Positions 8,879-17,480 of a stretch of 64,000 bases of DNA are shown here, one piece after another. The translations under genes and the position numbers were made by a program. This DNA is from Pseudomonas canadensis. GTDB lineage: Bacteria > Pseudomonadota > Gammaproteobacteria > Pseudomonadales > Pseudomonadaceae. The stretch spans positions 5,030 through 69,029 of the forward strand of contig NZ_KI628540.1 in the NCBI RefSeq assembly GCF_000503215.1, in the 5' to 3' direction. Each line of letters starts with the position of its first letter. The stretch's first letter is position 1. The notes beneath the pieces were generated by a model. That model worked only from the letters and a program-made list of their open reading frames with translations, was not told the DNA's origin and made no database searches.

Positions 8879-9484
8879 ATGACCACCCAGACGGCGCAGC
8901 CCCTCATGACCCAACTTACCCTGACCGGCACGACGGTCGAACTCCTGCCCCTGCAAAGGGAACACAAGGCCGCCTTGCTCGAGGCCGCGGCCGATGGCGA
9001 ACTGTGGAACCTCAAGGTCACCAACGTACCGGGCCCGGACACTGTTGATAAATACATCGACACCGCCCTGGCGGGGCGCGACGCCGGCAGCGTGATCCCC
9101 TTCACCCTGGTGCGCCGCGATACCGGCCAAGTGGTCGGCAGCACGCGGTTCTGGAAGGTCGACCGGGTCAATCGCAAGCTGGAGATCGGCCATACCTGGC
9201 TGGCGCTGTCCACGCAGAAAAGCGGCATCAATACCGAAGCCAAGCTGCTGTTGCTGACCTACGCTTTCGAAGTGCTCGACTGCGTGCGCGTGCAATTCAC
9301 CACCGACGAACTCAACGAAAAATCCCGCGCGGCGATCCTGCGGCTCGGCGCCGTGCAGGAAGGCATCGTGCGCCACGAACGCATCATGCCCGATGGCCGC
9401 AAGCGCAACTCGGTGCGCTTCAGCATCATCGATTCGGAATGGCCGCAAGTGAAGGCCACCTTGCAGGCCAAACTGCAACGCTAG
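8879..9484 (+). CDS. GNAT-family N-acetyltransferase
   Basis: Acetyl-CoA-dependent acetyltransferase of the RimJ/RimL-like group (201 residues from this start). Visible are the N-terminal LTLTGTTVELLPLQREHKAALLEAA, the acetyl-CoA region around GQVVGSTRFWKVDRVNRKLEIGHTWL, and the C-terminal arginine-rich strand RLGAVQEGIVRHERIMPDGRKRNSVRFSI. The substrate is unknown. Start choice is uncertain: ATG at 8879 and ATG at 8906 are both possible, as is a TTG at 8840, and none has a strong ribosome-binding site. It follows polB closely and is probably co-transcribed with the GST gene 12 bases downstream. Confidence 0.85.
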   Translation: MTTQTAQPLMTQLTLTGTTVELLPLQREHKAALLEAAADGELWNLKVTNVPGPDTVDKYIDTALAGRDAGSVIPFTLVRRDTGQVVGSTRFWKVDRVNRKLEIGHTWLALSTQKSGINTEAKLLLLTYAFEVLDCVRVQFTTDELNEKSRAAILRLGAVQEGIVRHERIMPDGRKRNSVRFSIIDSEWPQVKATLQAKLQR

Positions 9485-9496
9485 GAGGAAAAGCCC

Positions 9497-10129
9497 ATGT
9501 ACACGCTCTATGGCATCGACGAATCCGGCTCCTGCATGATCGAAATTGCCCTGCAGCGCTGTGGGGTGCCGTGGCGACGGGTAGACGCAGCCTCCTGGGC
9601 GGAGGGCGAGGGCAGTGACGAATTGGCCCGCATCAACCCGCTCAAACAGGTGCCCACCCTGGTGACCCCGGACGGCCAGGTGCTGACGGAAAGCGCTGCG
9701 ATCCTGATCCACCTGGGCCTGGAATTTCCCGCCTCCCAGCTCTTGGGCGGCAACCGCGCGCAGATCATTCGCGGGCTGGTGTACATCGCCGCCAATTGCT
9801 ACTCGGCCATCGGCATCATCGACTACCCGCAACGCTGGCTCGGTAACGTCAACGAAACCGTGCAGGCGCAGCTTGTCACTGGCACCCGCCGCTACCTGCA
9901 CCAGGCCTGGGTGGTGTTTGCCGATCAGTTTGCCGACCAGTTGTTTGCCGCCAACAATACGCCTAACGCGCTGGGCTTGATGGCGGCTGCAGTGTCGCGC
10001 TGGGACGAGGCACGGGAGGCGTTGAACGGCCTGGCGCCGGGCTTTTCCCAGTCACTGGCGCACGTGGATGCCGACCCCCTTGTGGCACCCGTATTTGCTC
10101 GGCATTGGCCGCAGTGGAAGGTCTCATGA
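9497..10129 (+). CDS. Glutathione S-transferase family protein
   Basis: A 210-residue cytosolic GST-fold protein. The N-terminal thioredoxin-like domain (residues 1-75) has the beta-alpha-beta pattern, the cis-proline segment KQVPTLVTPDG and the glutathione-binding LTESAAILIHL. The C-terminal all-helical domain follows from about residue 85. The start is supported by AGGAGGAAAAGCCC before ATG. With the acetyltransferase 12 bases upstream it forms a probable two-gene operon. The substrate is unknown. Confidence 0.88.
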   Translation: MYTLYGIDESGSCMIEIALQRCGVPWRRVDAASWAEGEGSDELARINPLKQVPTLVTPDGQVLTESAAILIHLGLEFPASQLLGGNRAQIIRGLVYIAANCYSAIGIIDYPQRWLGNVNETVQAQLVTGTRRYLHQAWVVFADQFADQLFAANNTPNALGLMAAAVSRWDEAREALNGLAPGFSQSLAHVDADPLVAPVFARHWPQWKVS

Positions 10130-10178
10130 TGTTTCCGCAATCAGTGGAAACAATGACAGTCGCGGCCACCAAACCCTT

Positions 10179-10209
10179 GCGTAGCGGGCGTCCTGACCTA
10201 CGCTTTCTT
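10179..10209 (+). terminator. Possible terminator downstream of the GST gene
   Basis: GCGTAG pairs with CTACGC across a 13-base loop and is followed by TTTCTT. The stem is only 6 bp, so this is weak. A second small repeat (TGTTTCC/GGAAACA) lies just upstream at 10130-10152. Confidence 0.35.
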
Positions 10210-10293
10210 AAAGTGGTGTAGGAATCATCCTTGAATTTGACTGTCGCAGACATGAAACTCAAGAACCCTGCATGGAATTCAAAGGAGGTGCGC

Positions 10294-10881
10294 ATGCTCA
10301 TCCGGTCGCTGACCCTGGCTACCTTGATGGCTTTTACGGGGCCGCTGTTGGCTGCTGATGATATCAACCCGCTCAAGCAGGACTTGGGCAAGGCCCGGCC
10401 GCTGGTGGTGGTGGAGCTTGATGCCGGCAACGACACCTTGGCCAAGGTCAAAAATCAGCTGGACGAGCCTGCGACCAAGCAGTCCTTTGAAGAACGCAGC
10501 ATGGTGTTCTACACCGTGAAGTTCGGCAGCATCGGTGCTGAAGGCGAGAAATTCGCCAAGGACCCCAAGGACAGCAGGAAACTCACCCCGCCGGAAACCA
10601 ACGCGCTGATCCGTGCCCTCAAGCTGGGCGCCGGCAGCGGCACCAAAGTGATCCTGGTGGGCAAGGACGGCGAGAAAAAACTCGAGAAGACCGTACCGCC
10701 GGATACCCTCGACCTGAAGGCATTCTTCAGCGCCATCGACCAGATGCCGATGGCCGAGAAAGAAGCCGCTGCACCGGCCGAGCCTGAACCCGCTGCCGCA
10801 CCAGCGGAGAAGCAGGGTGCCAAGGCTGGCGCCAAACCTGGCAAGCCCGCCAAGCATGCAGCGCAGCCATTGGATGACTGA
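10294..10881 (+). CDS. DUF4174-domain periplasmic protein
   Basis: A 195-residue exported protein. A signal peptide (MLIRSLTLATLMAFTGPLLA, cut before ADD) is followed by a thioredoxin-like DUF4174 domain (about residues 25-145), including NPLKQDLGKARPLVVVELDAG and the GTKVILVGKDGEKKLE segment. The last 45 residues are a low-complexity Ala/Pro/Lys tail. The start is fixed by an excellent ribosome-binding site (AAAGGAGGTGCGC); an upstream in-frame ATG at 10231 lacks one. The domain's function is unknown. Confidence 0.85.
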   Translation: MLIRSLTLATLMAFTGPLLAADDINPLKQDLGKARPLVVVELDAGNDTLAKVKNQLDEPATKQSFEERSMVFYTVKFGSIGAEGEKFAKDPKDSRKLTPPETNALIRALKLGAGSGTKVILVGKDGEKKLEKTVPPDTLDLKAFFSAIDQMPMAEKEAAAPAEPEPAAAPAEKQGAKAGAKPGKPAKHAAQPLDD

Positions 10882-10886
10882 CCCTG

Positions 10887-10914
10887 TACGGGAGCCGGGC
10901 AGCCGGCTCCCGTA
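10887..10914 (+). terminator. Terminator-like stem after the DUF4174 gene
   Basis: A 12-bp perfect stem (TACGGGAGCCGG with CCGGCTCCCGTA) has a four-base loop directly after the stop codon. A U-tract is absent, so termination may be inefficient or protein-assisted. Confidence 0.55.
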
Positions 10915-10946
10915 GCAGAAACTTGCAGTAACAGCTCTGCGAAGAA

Positions 10947-10966
10947 TATGATAACCGTTATCATTT
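10947..10966 (+). promoter_or_regulatory. Fur box before the ECF sigma gene
   Basis: ATATGATAACCGTTATCATT is a near-perfect palindrome (TGATAAC/GTTATCA) matching the Fur consensus. It lies about 30 bases before the sigma-factor start, which predicts iron-repressed expression. Confidence 0.8.
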
Positions 10967-10993
10967 ACGCCTTATTCTTCGCGCGCGGCCTCC

Positions 10994-11509
10994 ATGTCTT
11001 CGACTCCTGCGGTAAGCCCCACTGAACTGGCCACCTTGTACCGCCAGCAACACCGTTGGTTGCAGCAATGGCTGTGGCGTCGCTTGAACTGCCCGCAGAG
11101 CGCCGCCGACCTGGCCCAGGACACATTCCTGCGGCTGCTGGCGAAGAACCAGCCCCTTGAAATCCACGCGCCGCGCAGCTTCCTGGCGAAAGTGGCGCAA
11201 AGCGTGCTGTCCAACCACTTCCGTCGGCAGAAACTCGAAAAAGCCTACTTGCAGGCCTTGGCCCTGTTGCCGGAAGACGCCGCGCCCAACGCCGAAACCC
11301 AGTGGATCCTCCTCGAAACCCTGATGGCCCTCGATGAAGTGCTCAGCCGCCTGGCCTTGCCCGTGCGCCAGGCGTTCCTGTGGTCGCAGCTCGATGGCCT
11401 GAGCCACGGCGAGATCGCCGAGCGCCTCGGTACCAGCATCACCACGGTCAAACGCTACATCGTCAAGGCGGGTGCACAATGCATCTTGCTGGACAGCCAG
11501 CGGTCATGA
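10994..11509 (+). CDS. FecI-family ECF sigma factor
   Basis: An extracytoplasmic-function sigma factor of 171 residues that should direct RNA polymerase to the receptor gene two ORFs downstream when the siderophore is sensed. Region 2 is seen in SAADLAQDTFLRLLAKN and SFLAKVAQSVLSNHFRRQKLEKAYL. Region 4 with its helix-turn-helix is LDGLSHGEIAERLGTSITTVKRYI. The stop codon overlaps the start of the fecR-like gene (ATGA), which indicates translational coupling. A Fur box precedes it. Confidence 0.92.
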   Translation: MSSTPAVSPTELATLYRQQHRWLQQWLWRRLNCPQSAADLAQDTFLRLLAKNQPLEIHAPRSFLAKVAQSVLSNHFRRQKLEKAYLQALALLPEDAAPNAETQWILLETLMALDEVLSRLALPVRQAFLWSQLDGLSHGEIAERLGTSITTVKRYIVKAGAQCILLDSQRS

Positions 11510-12465
11510 ATCCGGTGCCGTTATCGATCGAGGTCGCCGAGCAAGCGATGCACTGGCAACTGGAGCTGCAGGTGCCGAACGTCAGCGAGCAGACCCGCGC
11601 CGAATGGCAGCGCTGGCGTGAGCAGGACCCGGCCCATGAACAGGCCTGGCAACATTCCCAGCGATTTTTCCAGCGTTTGCAGGATGTGCGCACACCGACC
11701 CATCAAGCCTTGGCCCGCGCGACGCTGTTGCCGGCGTTGTCACGTCGCCAGGTCGTCAAGCACCTCGCCGTGTTGCTGGCGTCAGGCACCGCCGCTTGGA
11801 GCATCAAAGACGCGGCGCTGCTGCAACACTGGACCAGCGACTTCAGCACCACCGTCGGCGAGCAGTGGCGCATCGGTTTGGCGGACAACACCCAAGTGCA
11901 GCTCAATACCGACACCGCCATCGACGTCAAATACACCGCGGATGTACGCCAGATCCATGTGCTGCGTGGTGAAATCCTGGTGGACCCCAACCCCACGGAT
12001 ATCCGCCCGCTGTGGGTGAAAACCGCCGAAGGCCTGACCCGTGCGGTCAGTGGTCGCTTCAGTGTGCGCCAGCGCGATGGCTTTACCCAATTGGGCGCAG
12101 ACCAGGGCGCGCTGTCGGCACAGATCCCGTCGCGCAGCCTGCTGCTGCAGGCGGGCGAACTCATCAGTTTTGATGCCCACACCTTGCTCGCCCGGCGCCC
12201 GCAACGGGACGGTGAACTGGCGTGGAGTCGTGGAATGATCGTCGCTCAGGGCATGCGCCTGGAGGACTTCCTCGAAGAGCTGAGCCGCTACCGTCGCGGG
12301 CGCCTGGCGTGTGATCCCGCGGTGCGCGGCTTGCGCGTATCCGGCACCTATCCGCTGTCCGACACCGACCGGATTATCGCGGCGCTGGCGCAAACCCTGA
12401 AGCTGGACGTGCAGCATTTCACCCGTTTCTGGGTCGCCCTCAAGCCGCGCCAGAAGCTTGTGTGA
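11506..12465 (+). CDS. FecR-family anti-sigma / sigma regulator
   Basis: An inner-membrane regulator of 319 residues that relays the receptor signal to the upstream sigma factor. The N-terminal cytoplasmic DUF4880 region carries HWQLELQVPNVSEQTRAEWQRWREQDPAHEQAW. One membrane segment follows (around HLAVLLASGTAAW), then the periplasmic FecR domain with GEQWRIGLADNTQVQLNTDTAIDV and the C-terminal STN-like part RGLRVSGTYPLSDTDRIIAALAQTL. ATG at 11506 overlaps the sigma stop. A longer in-frame reading from 11380 exists but lies inside the sigma gene. Confidence 0.9.
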   Translation: MNPVPLSIEVAEQAMHWQLELQVPNVSEQTRAEWQRWREQDPAHEQAWQHSQRFFQRLQDVRTPTHQALARATLLPALSRRQVVKHLAVLLASGTAAWSIKDAALLQHWTSDFSTTVGEQWRIGLADNTQVQLNTDTAIDVKYTADVRQIHVLRGEILVDPNPTDIRPLWVKTAEGLTRAVSGRFSVRQRDGFTQLGADQGALSAQIPSRSLLLQAGELISFDAHTLLARRPQRDGELAWSRGMIVAQGMRLEDFLEELSRYRRGRLACDPAVRGLRVSGTYPLSDTDRIIAALAQTLKLDVQHFTRFWVALKPRQKLV

Positions 12466-12547
12466 ATTTATTTCGCGCTTGGGTGGTCCGTTTGCGAATC
12501 TCACGAGACTTGTATCCCCAGACACTACCTTCACTGGGGAATAGGGC

Positions 12548-14971
12548 ATGCAGCCGCACACACCGAAGAAAAACATACGCTTGAAGACATCATTGGCCCT
12601 TGCCGTCATGCAGGGCATTGCCAGCGTCACTGTGGTCACGCCGCTGTTGCTGGCGTCGGCCTGGGTGCACGCAGCACCGCAAGTGGAATTCGACATCCCG
12701 CCAGGTTCGCTGGCGGAGGCGCTCAACCAGTTCGGCCAGGCCAGCCAGATCCTGCTGTCCTATCCGGCCGCGCTCACCGACGGCCAGACCAGCCCAGGCC
12801 TGCGCGGGCGGCATGACCTGGATACCGGCCTGGCGATCCTGCTCAGTACCAGCAACTTGCAAGCCGTGCATGGCAGCGGCAACACTTACTCACTGGCGCG
12901 GCGCCCGAGCGATGGCGCATTGCAGCTGGGCACCGTGTCCATTTCGGGCAAGGCACCCGGCTCGACCACCGAGGGCACTGGCTCTTACACCACGCAGTCC
13001 TCCAGCAGTTCGACGCGCCTGAACCTGACGCCTCGGGAAACCCCGCAGTCGCTCACCGTAATGACCCGCCAGCGCCTGGATGACCAACGTCTCACCAATC
13101 TCAGTGACACCCTCGATGCCACTCCCGGCATCATCGTGTTGCGCGATGGCCTTGGGGCGGAGAGTGACGGTTATTTCTCGCGCGGCTTCCAGATCCAGAA
13201 CTTCGAAATCGACGGCGTGCCCACCGCCACACGCATGGACAACTACACCCAGAGCATGGCCATGTATGACCGCGTTGAAATCGTACGCGGCGCCACCGGC
13301 CTTATCAGCGGCATGGGCAACCCGGCGGCGACCATCAACTTGATTCGCAAGCGCCCGACGACCGAGACGCGCGCCAGTGTCACGGCGGAAGGCGGCACCT
13401 GGGACCGCTATGGCACCGGCCTGGACGTCTCCGGCCCGCTGACCGAAACCGGCAATGTGCGCGGGCGCCTGGTCGCGGACTACAAGACCGAACACGCCTG
13501 GATCGATCGCTACAAGCAGGAAACGCAGCTGCTTTATGGCATCACCGAGTTCGACCTCAGCGAAGACACGCTGCTGACACTGGGCTTCAGCTACCTGCGC
13601 ACCGACGTCGATTCGCCGGCGCGTTCCGGTTTGCCCACACGCTTTACCGACGATTCGCGCAGTAACCTTAGCCGCTCGCTAAACACCGCGCCGGCGTGGT
13701 CCTACAACGATCATGAGCAGACGAGCTTTTTCACCGCCATTGAGCAGACGTTCGACAGCGGCTGGAGCGCCAAGGCCGAATTCACCCACACTGAAAACCA
13801 GTTCGATGAAGTCTTCAACTACGTCAACGGTTCGCTCAACGCGAACGGCAGTGGTACCACTCAATTGCCGGTGCGTTTCTCCGGTACGCCGCGCCAGGAC
13901 AACATCGACCTCTACGCCACCGGCCCCTTTGACCTGCTCGGGCGTGAGCACGAGCTGATCGCGGGCGTCACCTTGTCCAAATACAATGAAAGCGTGCCGA
14001 GTTACGGCGGCTGGCATTACGACTATTCCGGCTCGCCGGCCGGTGCCATCGACAACCTGTTCAATTGGGGTGGCCAGTCGGTCAAGCCCGCGTTCAATGT
14101 CACCGGTAAATCCTCGGTGGATGAGAGCCAATATGCTGCTTACTTGAGCACGCGACTGCGAGTGACCGATGACTTGAGCGTGATCCTCGGCAGCCGGGTG
14201 ATCGACTGGAAGCGCGAGACCGAAGATCGACCCTACGGCGGCACGGCGACCCGCACTGACGAATCGGAAACTGGCGTCTACATCCCTTACGCCGGCGTGG
14301 TATATGACCTCACCGACAACTGGTCGGCCTACGCCAGCTACACCAAGATCTTCAATCCCCAGGCCAGTTGGGTGCGCGACATCAATAACAAGGCGCTGCC
14401 GCCGATGGAGGGCAAAGGGTATGAGGTCGGCCTCAAAGGCAGCTTCTTCGACGAGCGGCTGAACACCAGCTTGGCGCTGTTCAAGCTGGAGCAGGACAAC
14501 CTGGCCATCTGGATCGACACCCCGGGCGGCAACACCTATCGCAACGAGCAAGGCACCACCACCGAAGGCGTGGAGCTGGAGCTCAACGGCGAACTGGCTG
14601 ACGGCTGGCAAGCCTCCGCTGGCTATGCCTATGCGGTGAGCACCGATGCCGACGACAAACGCATCGTCACGACGTTGCCGCGCCAGAGCCTGAAGACCTT
14701 CACTTCCTACCGTTTGCCCGGCGCGTTCAACAAGCTTACCGTGGGCGGCGGAGTGAACTGGCAGAGCAAGGTCGGCGAAGACCTGCACACCTTCAGCCAG
14801 GGCAGCTACGCCATCACCAACTTGCTGGTGCGCTATGACCTGACGTCCAAGCTGAGCGCCTCGGTCAACGTCAATAACCTGTTCGATCGCGAGTACTTCA
14901 GCTACGCCGGCAACCACGGCATGTACGGAGCGCCGCGCAACCTGATGACCAGTGTCAAATACGCTTTCTGA
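12548..14971 (+). CDS. TonB-dependent siderophore receptor with STN signalling domain (FpvA/FoxA-like)
   Basis: An 807-residue outer-membrane transducer. A signal peptide ending at WVHAA is followed by an STN domain (about residues 45-125: FDIPPGSLAEALNQFGQASQ and LLSTSNLQAVHGSGNTYSL), a plug (TPRETPQSLTVMTRQRL, FEIDGVPTATRMD, VEIVRGATGLISGMGNPAATINLIRKRPT) and a barrel ending in SVKYAF. The STN domain and the adjacent sigma/anti-sigma pair show that it both imports a ferric siderophore and signals its presence. The ligand cannot be read from sequence. A strong terminator follows. Confidence 0.92.
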   Translation: MQPHTPKKNIRLKTSLALAVMQGIASVTVVTPLLLASAWVHAAPQVEFDIPPGSLAEALNQFGQASQILLSYPAALTDGQTSPGLRGRHDLDTGLAILLSTSNLQAVHGSGNTYSLARRPSDGALQLGTVSISGKAPGSTTEGTGSYTTQSSSSSTRLNLTPRETPQSLTVMTRQRLDDQRLTNLSDTLDATPGIIVLRDGLGAESDGYFSRGFQIQNFEIDGVPTATRMDNYTQSMAMYDRVEIVRGATGLISGMGNPAATINLIRKRPTTETRASVTAEGGTWDRYGTGLDVSGPLTETGNVRGRLVADYKTEHAWIDRYKQETQLLYGITEFDLSEDTLLTLGFSYLRTDVDSPARSGLPTRFTDDSRSNLSRSLNTAPAWSYNDHEQTSFFTAIEQTFDSGWSAKAEFTHTENQFDEVFNYVNGSLNANGSGTTQLPVRFSGTPRQDNIDLYATGPFDLLGREHELIAGVTLSKYNESVPSYGGWHYDYSGSPAGAIDNLFNWGGQSVKPAFNVTGKSSVDESQYAAYLSTRLRVTDDLSVILGSRVIDWKRETEDRPYGGTATRTDESETGVYIPYAGVVYDLTDNWSAYASYTKIFNPQASWVRDINNKALPPMEGKGYEVGLKGSFFDERLNTSLALFKLEQDNLAIWIDTPGGNTYRNEQGTTTEGVELELNGELADGWQASAGYAYAVSTDADDKRIVTTLPRQSLKTFTSYRLPGAFNKLTVGGGVNWQSKVGEDLHTFSQGSYAITNLLVRYDLTSKLSASVNVNNLFDREYFSYAGNHGMYGAPRNLMTSVKYAF

Positions 14972-14982
14972 CGCAATGATTG

Positions 14983-15008
14983 AACGGCGCCCTCAAGGCG
15001 CCGTTTTT
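14983..15008 (+). terminator. Rho-independent terminator after the TonB receptor
   Basis: AACGGCGCC pairs with GGCGCCGTT across a five-base loop, followed by TTTTT counting from the stem end. It overlaps the 3' end of the convergent pslL gene. Confidence 0.88.
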
Positions 15009-16048
15009 GCGACAGGCGCCTTGCGCACCGGAAACGGAAAGTAGAAAAACCGCAGGAACGCCACCCGCTTGATCACTTCCCCGATCAACAACGGCACCAC
15101 CACCGCCACCACAAACCCCACGCAGGCCGCGACAAACGCGGGCAGCCCCAGGCGCTCCAGCAGGTCGACCGTCTTGTGCTGGATCTCGCCGTGGAAGATC
15201 AGCAGGATCAAGGTGTTCTGACCGATATAGGTCATGGCCCGCGTGACCCAGGTCGACACCATTAATACGCGCGCCAGCGCCCAGCAGGCGTACACGCCGA
15301 TCACGGCCGGCAGGGTGGTCCAGAACCAGTGGTCGTAGCGTCGCTGCGCCAGGTCCATGGTGTCCCAGGTGAAGGTGAATACCACAACGAACAATGCAAT
15401 CGAAATCAACAGGGTCAGCCAGGAGCCCGCGTGGGTGCGCAGCCAATCACGCAGCAGGTAGCCGACAATGAAATAAGTGCTGCTGATCAAGGTGATATCC
15501 AGGCTGAACGGCAGGCCCGGCAGCACCCAGGTATGCCCGCCGAACGCGACTGGCAACTGCCAGAACCACGGCAGCATCCAGACGCCCACAATCAACTGCA
15601 GCGTTACCAGCGCGCAACTGAGCAACAGTGACAGCTTCAGGCGCTGGATCAGGCGCAGCATCACCCAACTGAACAGGATCGCCACCCAGAAATGCGGCAG
15701 GAACCACAGCGCCTGCCACGGAATGGTATCCACCGAGGCGTACAGCACACCGCCGATATCCGGCAAAAGCGGCTGGCCACGCAGAATGCTGCGCACGATC
15801 ACATAGGTGAGCATGGTGAAGAAAAACGGTTTGAGCAGGCCATCGGCCTTGCGTATCGCCATCTCCACGAACGGCTGCTCGGGCTTGAAGAACACGCCCG
15901 ACAGAAAAAAGAACAGCGGCAAGATGAACGACGCCAGCACCGGGTACAGCAAGTCCGGCGAAGTGGCGACGAACCAACTGTGGGCAAACACGATCACCAG
16001 GATGCCGATGCCTTTGGCGATATCCATTTGAATCCAGCGATGTTTCAT
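14993..16048 (-). CDS. pslL: Psl polysaccharide acyltransferase PslL
   Basis: A 351-residue polytopic membrane protein of the acyltransferase-3 family. About ten membrane segments are visible, beginning with the family signature MDIAKGIGILVIVFAHSWF (the conserved His of the active site) and including LPLFFFLSGVFFKPEQPF. Family members transfer acyl groups, usually acetyl, to polysaccharide or glycolipid. It is the last gene of the psl operon, 22 bases after pslK. Its barrel-like hydrophobic pattern and position match PslL of P. aeruginosa. Confidence 0.88.
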   Translation of the reverse strand: MKHRWIQMDIAKGIGILVIVFAHSWFVATSPDLLYPVLASFILPLFFFLSGVFFKPEQPFVEMAIRKADGLLKPFFFTMLTYVIVRSILRGQPLLPDIGGVLYASVDTIPWQALWFLPHFWVAILFSWVMLRLIQRLKLSLLLSCALVTLQLIVGVWMLPWFWQLPVAFGGHTWVLPGLPFSLDITLISSTYFIVGYLLRDWLRTHAGSWLTLLISIALFVVVFTFTWDTMDLAQRRYDHWFWTTLPAVIGVYACWALARVLMVSTWVTRAMTYIGQNTLILLIFHGEIQHKTVDLLERLGLPAFVAACVGFVVAVVVPLLIGEVIKRVAFLRFFYFPFPVRKAPVAKTAP

Positions 16049-16070
16049 ATGAGTTGTCCTGATCGATCAT

Positions 16071-17480
16071 TCATGCCTTGCGCCACGGTCTCAGCCAGAG
16101 TGCCATGCCCAGCAATACCACCGCGCCAGCCAGGGTGCTTAGCCCCAGTTGCAGCCACATGCCTTCAATCCGAAACAGCGCCAACGCCGCCACGCCCATC
16201 AGCACCGCGCTGAGCAGCCAGCTCCGAGCCCAGGGCAGGGCGCCGAGCAAGGCCTGGCGTTGCATCAACAACAACGCGGTGCAGAGCACGCCGGCCAGCG
16301 CAGCCAGCGGAATCCCGGCCAGGCCGAACACAAACGGCAGCACGCCCAGCAACAGCACATTGGCCAGGCTACCGAGCAGTTCACAACGCAATGGCTGGCG
16401 CGTATCGCCTGCAGCGTAGGCGTAGCGCGCGAGCAGGGCGTTCCAGGCGCCGAACACCAGTGGTACGGCAAACCAGGCGAGCAGCAGCGGCAACGGCGAG
16501 TCCAGCGATTGCTTGGGCAGCAGCAACGCCACCAGGCTCGGCGCCGCCGCCACCAGGCCGACTCCGGCGGGCAGGGTCAGCACGCTGGCGGTTTCCAGGC
16601 CACGCTTGAGCAGGGCCAGGCGCGCGTCGCCCTGGCGCCGACTCATCATGCCCAGCAACACCTGGTTGAGGCTCATCAGCGCAATCAGCGGCAGGTTCAT
16701 CAGCTTGCGCGCCAGGTTGACCCAGGTCACCGCACCTTCGCCCAGCAAGGACGCCACCAGCCGTTCGATCAAGGCCAGGCCCTGGCTGGCGCCGTTGCTC
16801 AACAGCAGCGGGCCGATGCGTTGGCCCAGCTCCCGCAGTGGTGCCCACGACCGCTGCCAATGCCACGGCCGCCAGCCCTGGCGCCACATCGACGGCAGCA
16901 ACGCCAACGGCATCAACAGGCTGCCGGCCAGGCAGGCCAGGGCCAATGAGTGAGGTTGAGTGGCGGTGCCGGCGAAGGCGAGGTAGGCCACGGGGGGCAG
17001 GTTGAACAGCAACGAGCCCAGGCCCGCCAGTACAAAGCGCTCGCTGGCTTGTAACGGAATGCTGAACAGCGCATGCAGCATCAGCCCCGGCACACACCAG
17101 GCGACAATCTGCAAGTTGCTGCTGGCGAGCGCCGTGGCACTGGCCGCCAGGCCGGGCCCGAGCAGTTGCACCAGCCACGGCGCCAATACAGTCAGCAGCA
17201 GGCTGGTGACCAGCGCGATCGACAGCAACGCCGGGAACAACACCGCCAGCCAGCCCAGCCGCTCGTCGTCCTGGCGCGCCAGGTACAGCGGCAGCGCCGC
17301 GGCACTCAGCACGCCGCCGGCCAGTGACATGCGCAGCGCTTCCGGCAAAAACAGCGCGATCAGGAATGCGTCACTGCGCTCGCCTGCGCCCCAGGCCGCC
17401 ACCAGCAGCCATTCGCGGGCAAAACCCAGGCACAGGCCCAGCAGTGTCGCCAGCGTCAGCCAGACGGCGGAGCCCAGCAT
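16071..17480 (-). CDS. pslK: Lipid-linked oligosaccharide flippase PslK (MurJ/MviN-like)
   Basis: A 469-residue MOP-superfamily flippase expected to move undecaprenyl-linked Psl repeat units across the inner membrane. It has about fourteen membrane segments, with the N-terminal MviN-like signature LGFAREWLLVAAWGAGERSDAFLIALFLPEALR. Start ATG overlaps the pslJ stop (TGATG). Its place between pslJ (polymerase) and pslL matches the P. aeruginosa order. Confidence 0.9.
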   Translation of the reverse strand: MLGSAVWLTLATLLGLCLGFAREWLLVAAWGAGERSDAFLIALFLPEALRMSLAGGVLSAAALPLYLARQDDERLGWLAVLFPALLSIALVTSLLLTVLAPWLVQLLGPGLAASATALASSNLQIVAWCVPGLMLHALFSIPLQASERFVLAGLGSLLFNLPPVAYLAFAGTATQPHSLALACLAGSLLMPLALLPSMWRQGWRPWHWQRSWAPLRELGQRIGPLLLSNGASQGLALIERLVASLLGEGAVTWVNLARKLMNLPLIALMSLNQVLLGMMSRRQGDARLALLKRGLETASVLTLPAGVGLVAAAPSLVALLLPKQSLDSPLPLLLAWFAVPLVFGAWNALLARYAYAAGDTRQPLRCELLGSLANVLLLGVLPFVFGLAGIPLAALAGVLCTALLLMQRQALLGALPWARSWLLSAVLMGVAALALFRIEGMWLQLGLSTLAGAVVLLGMALWLRPWRKA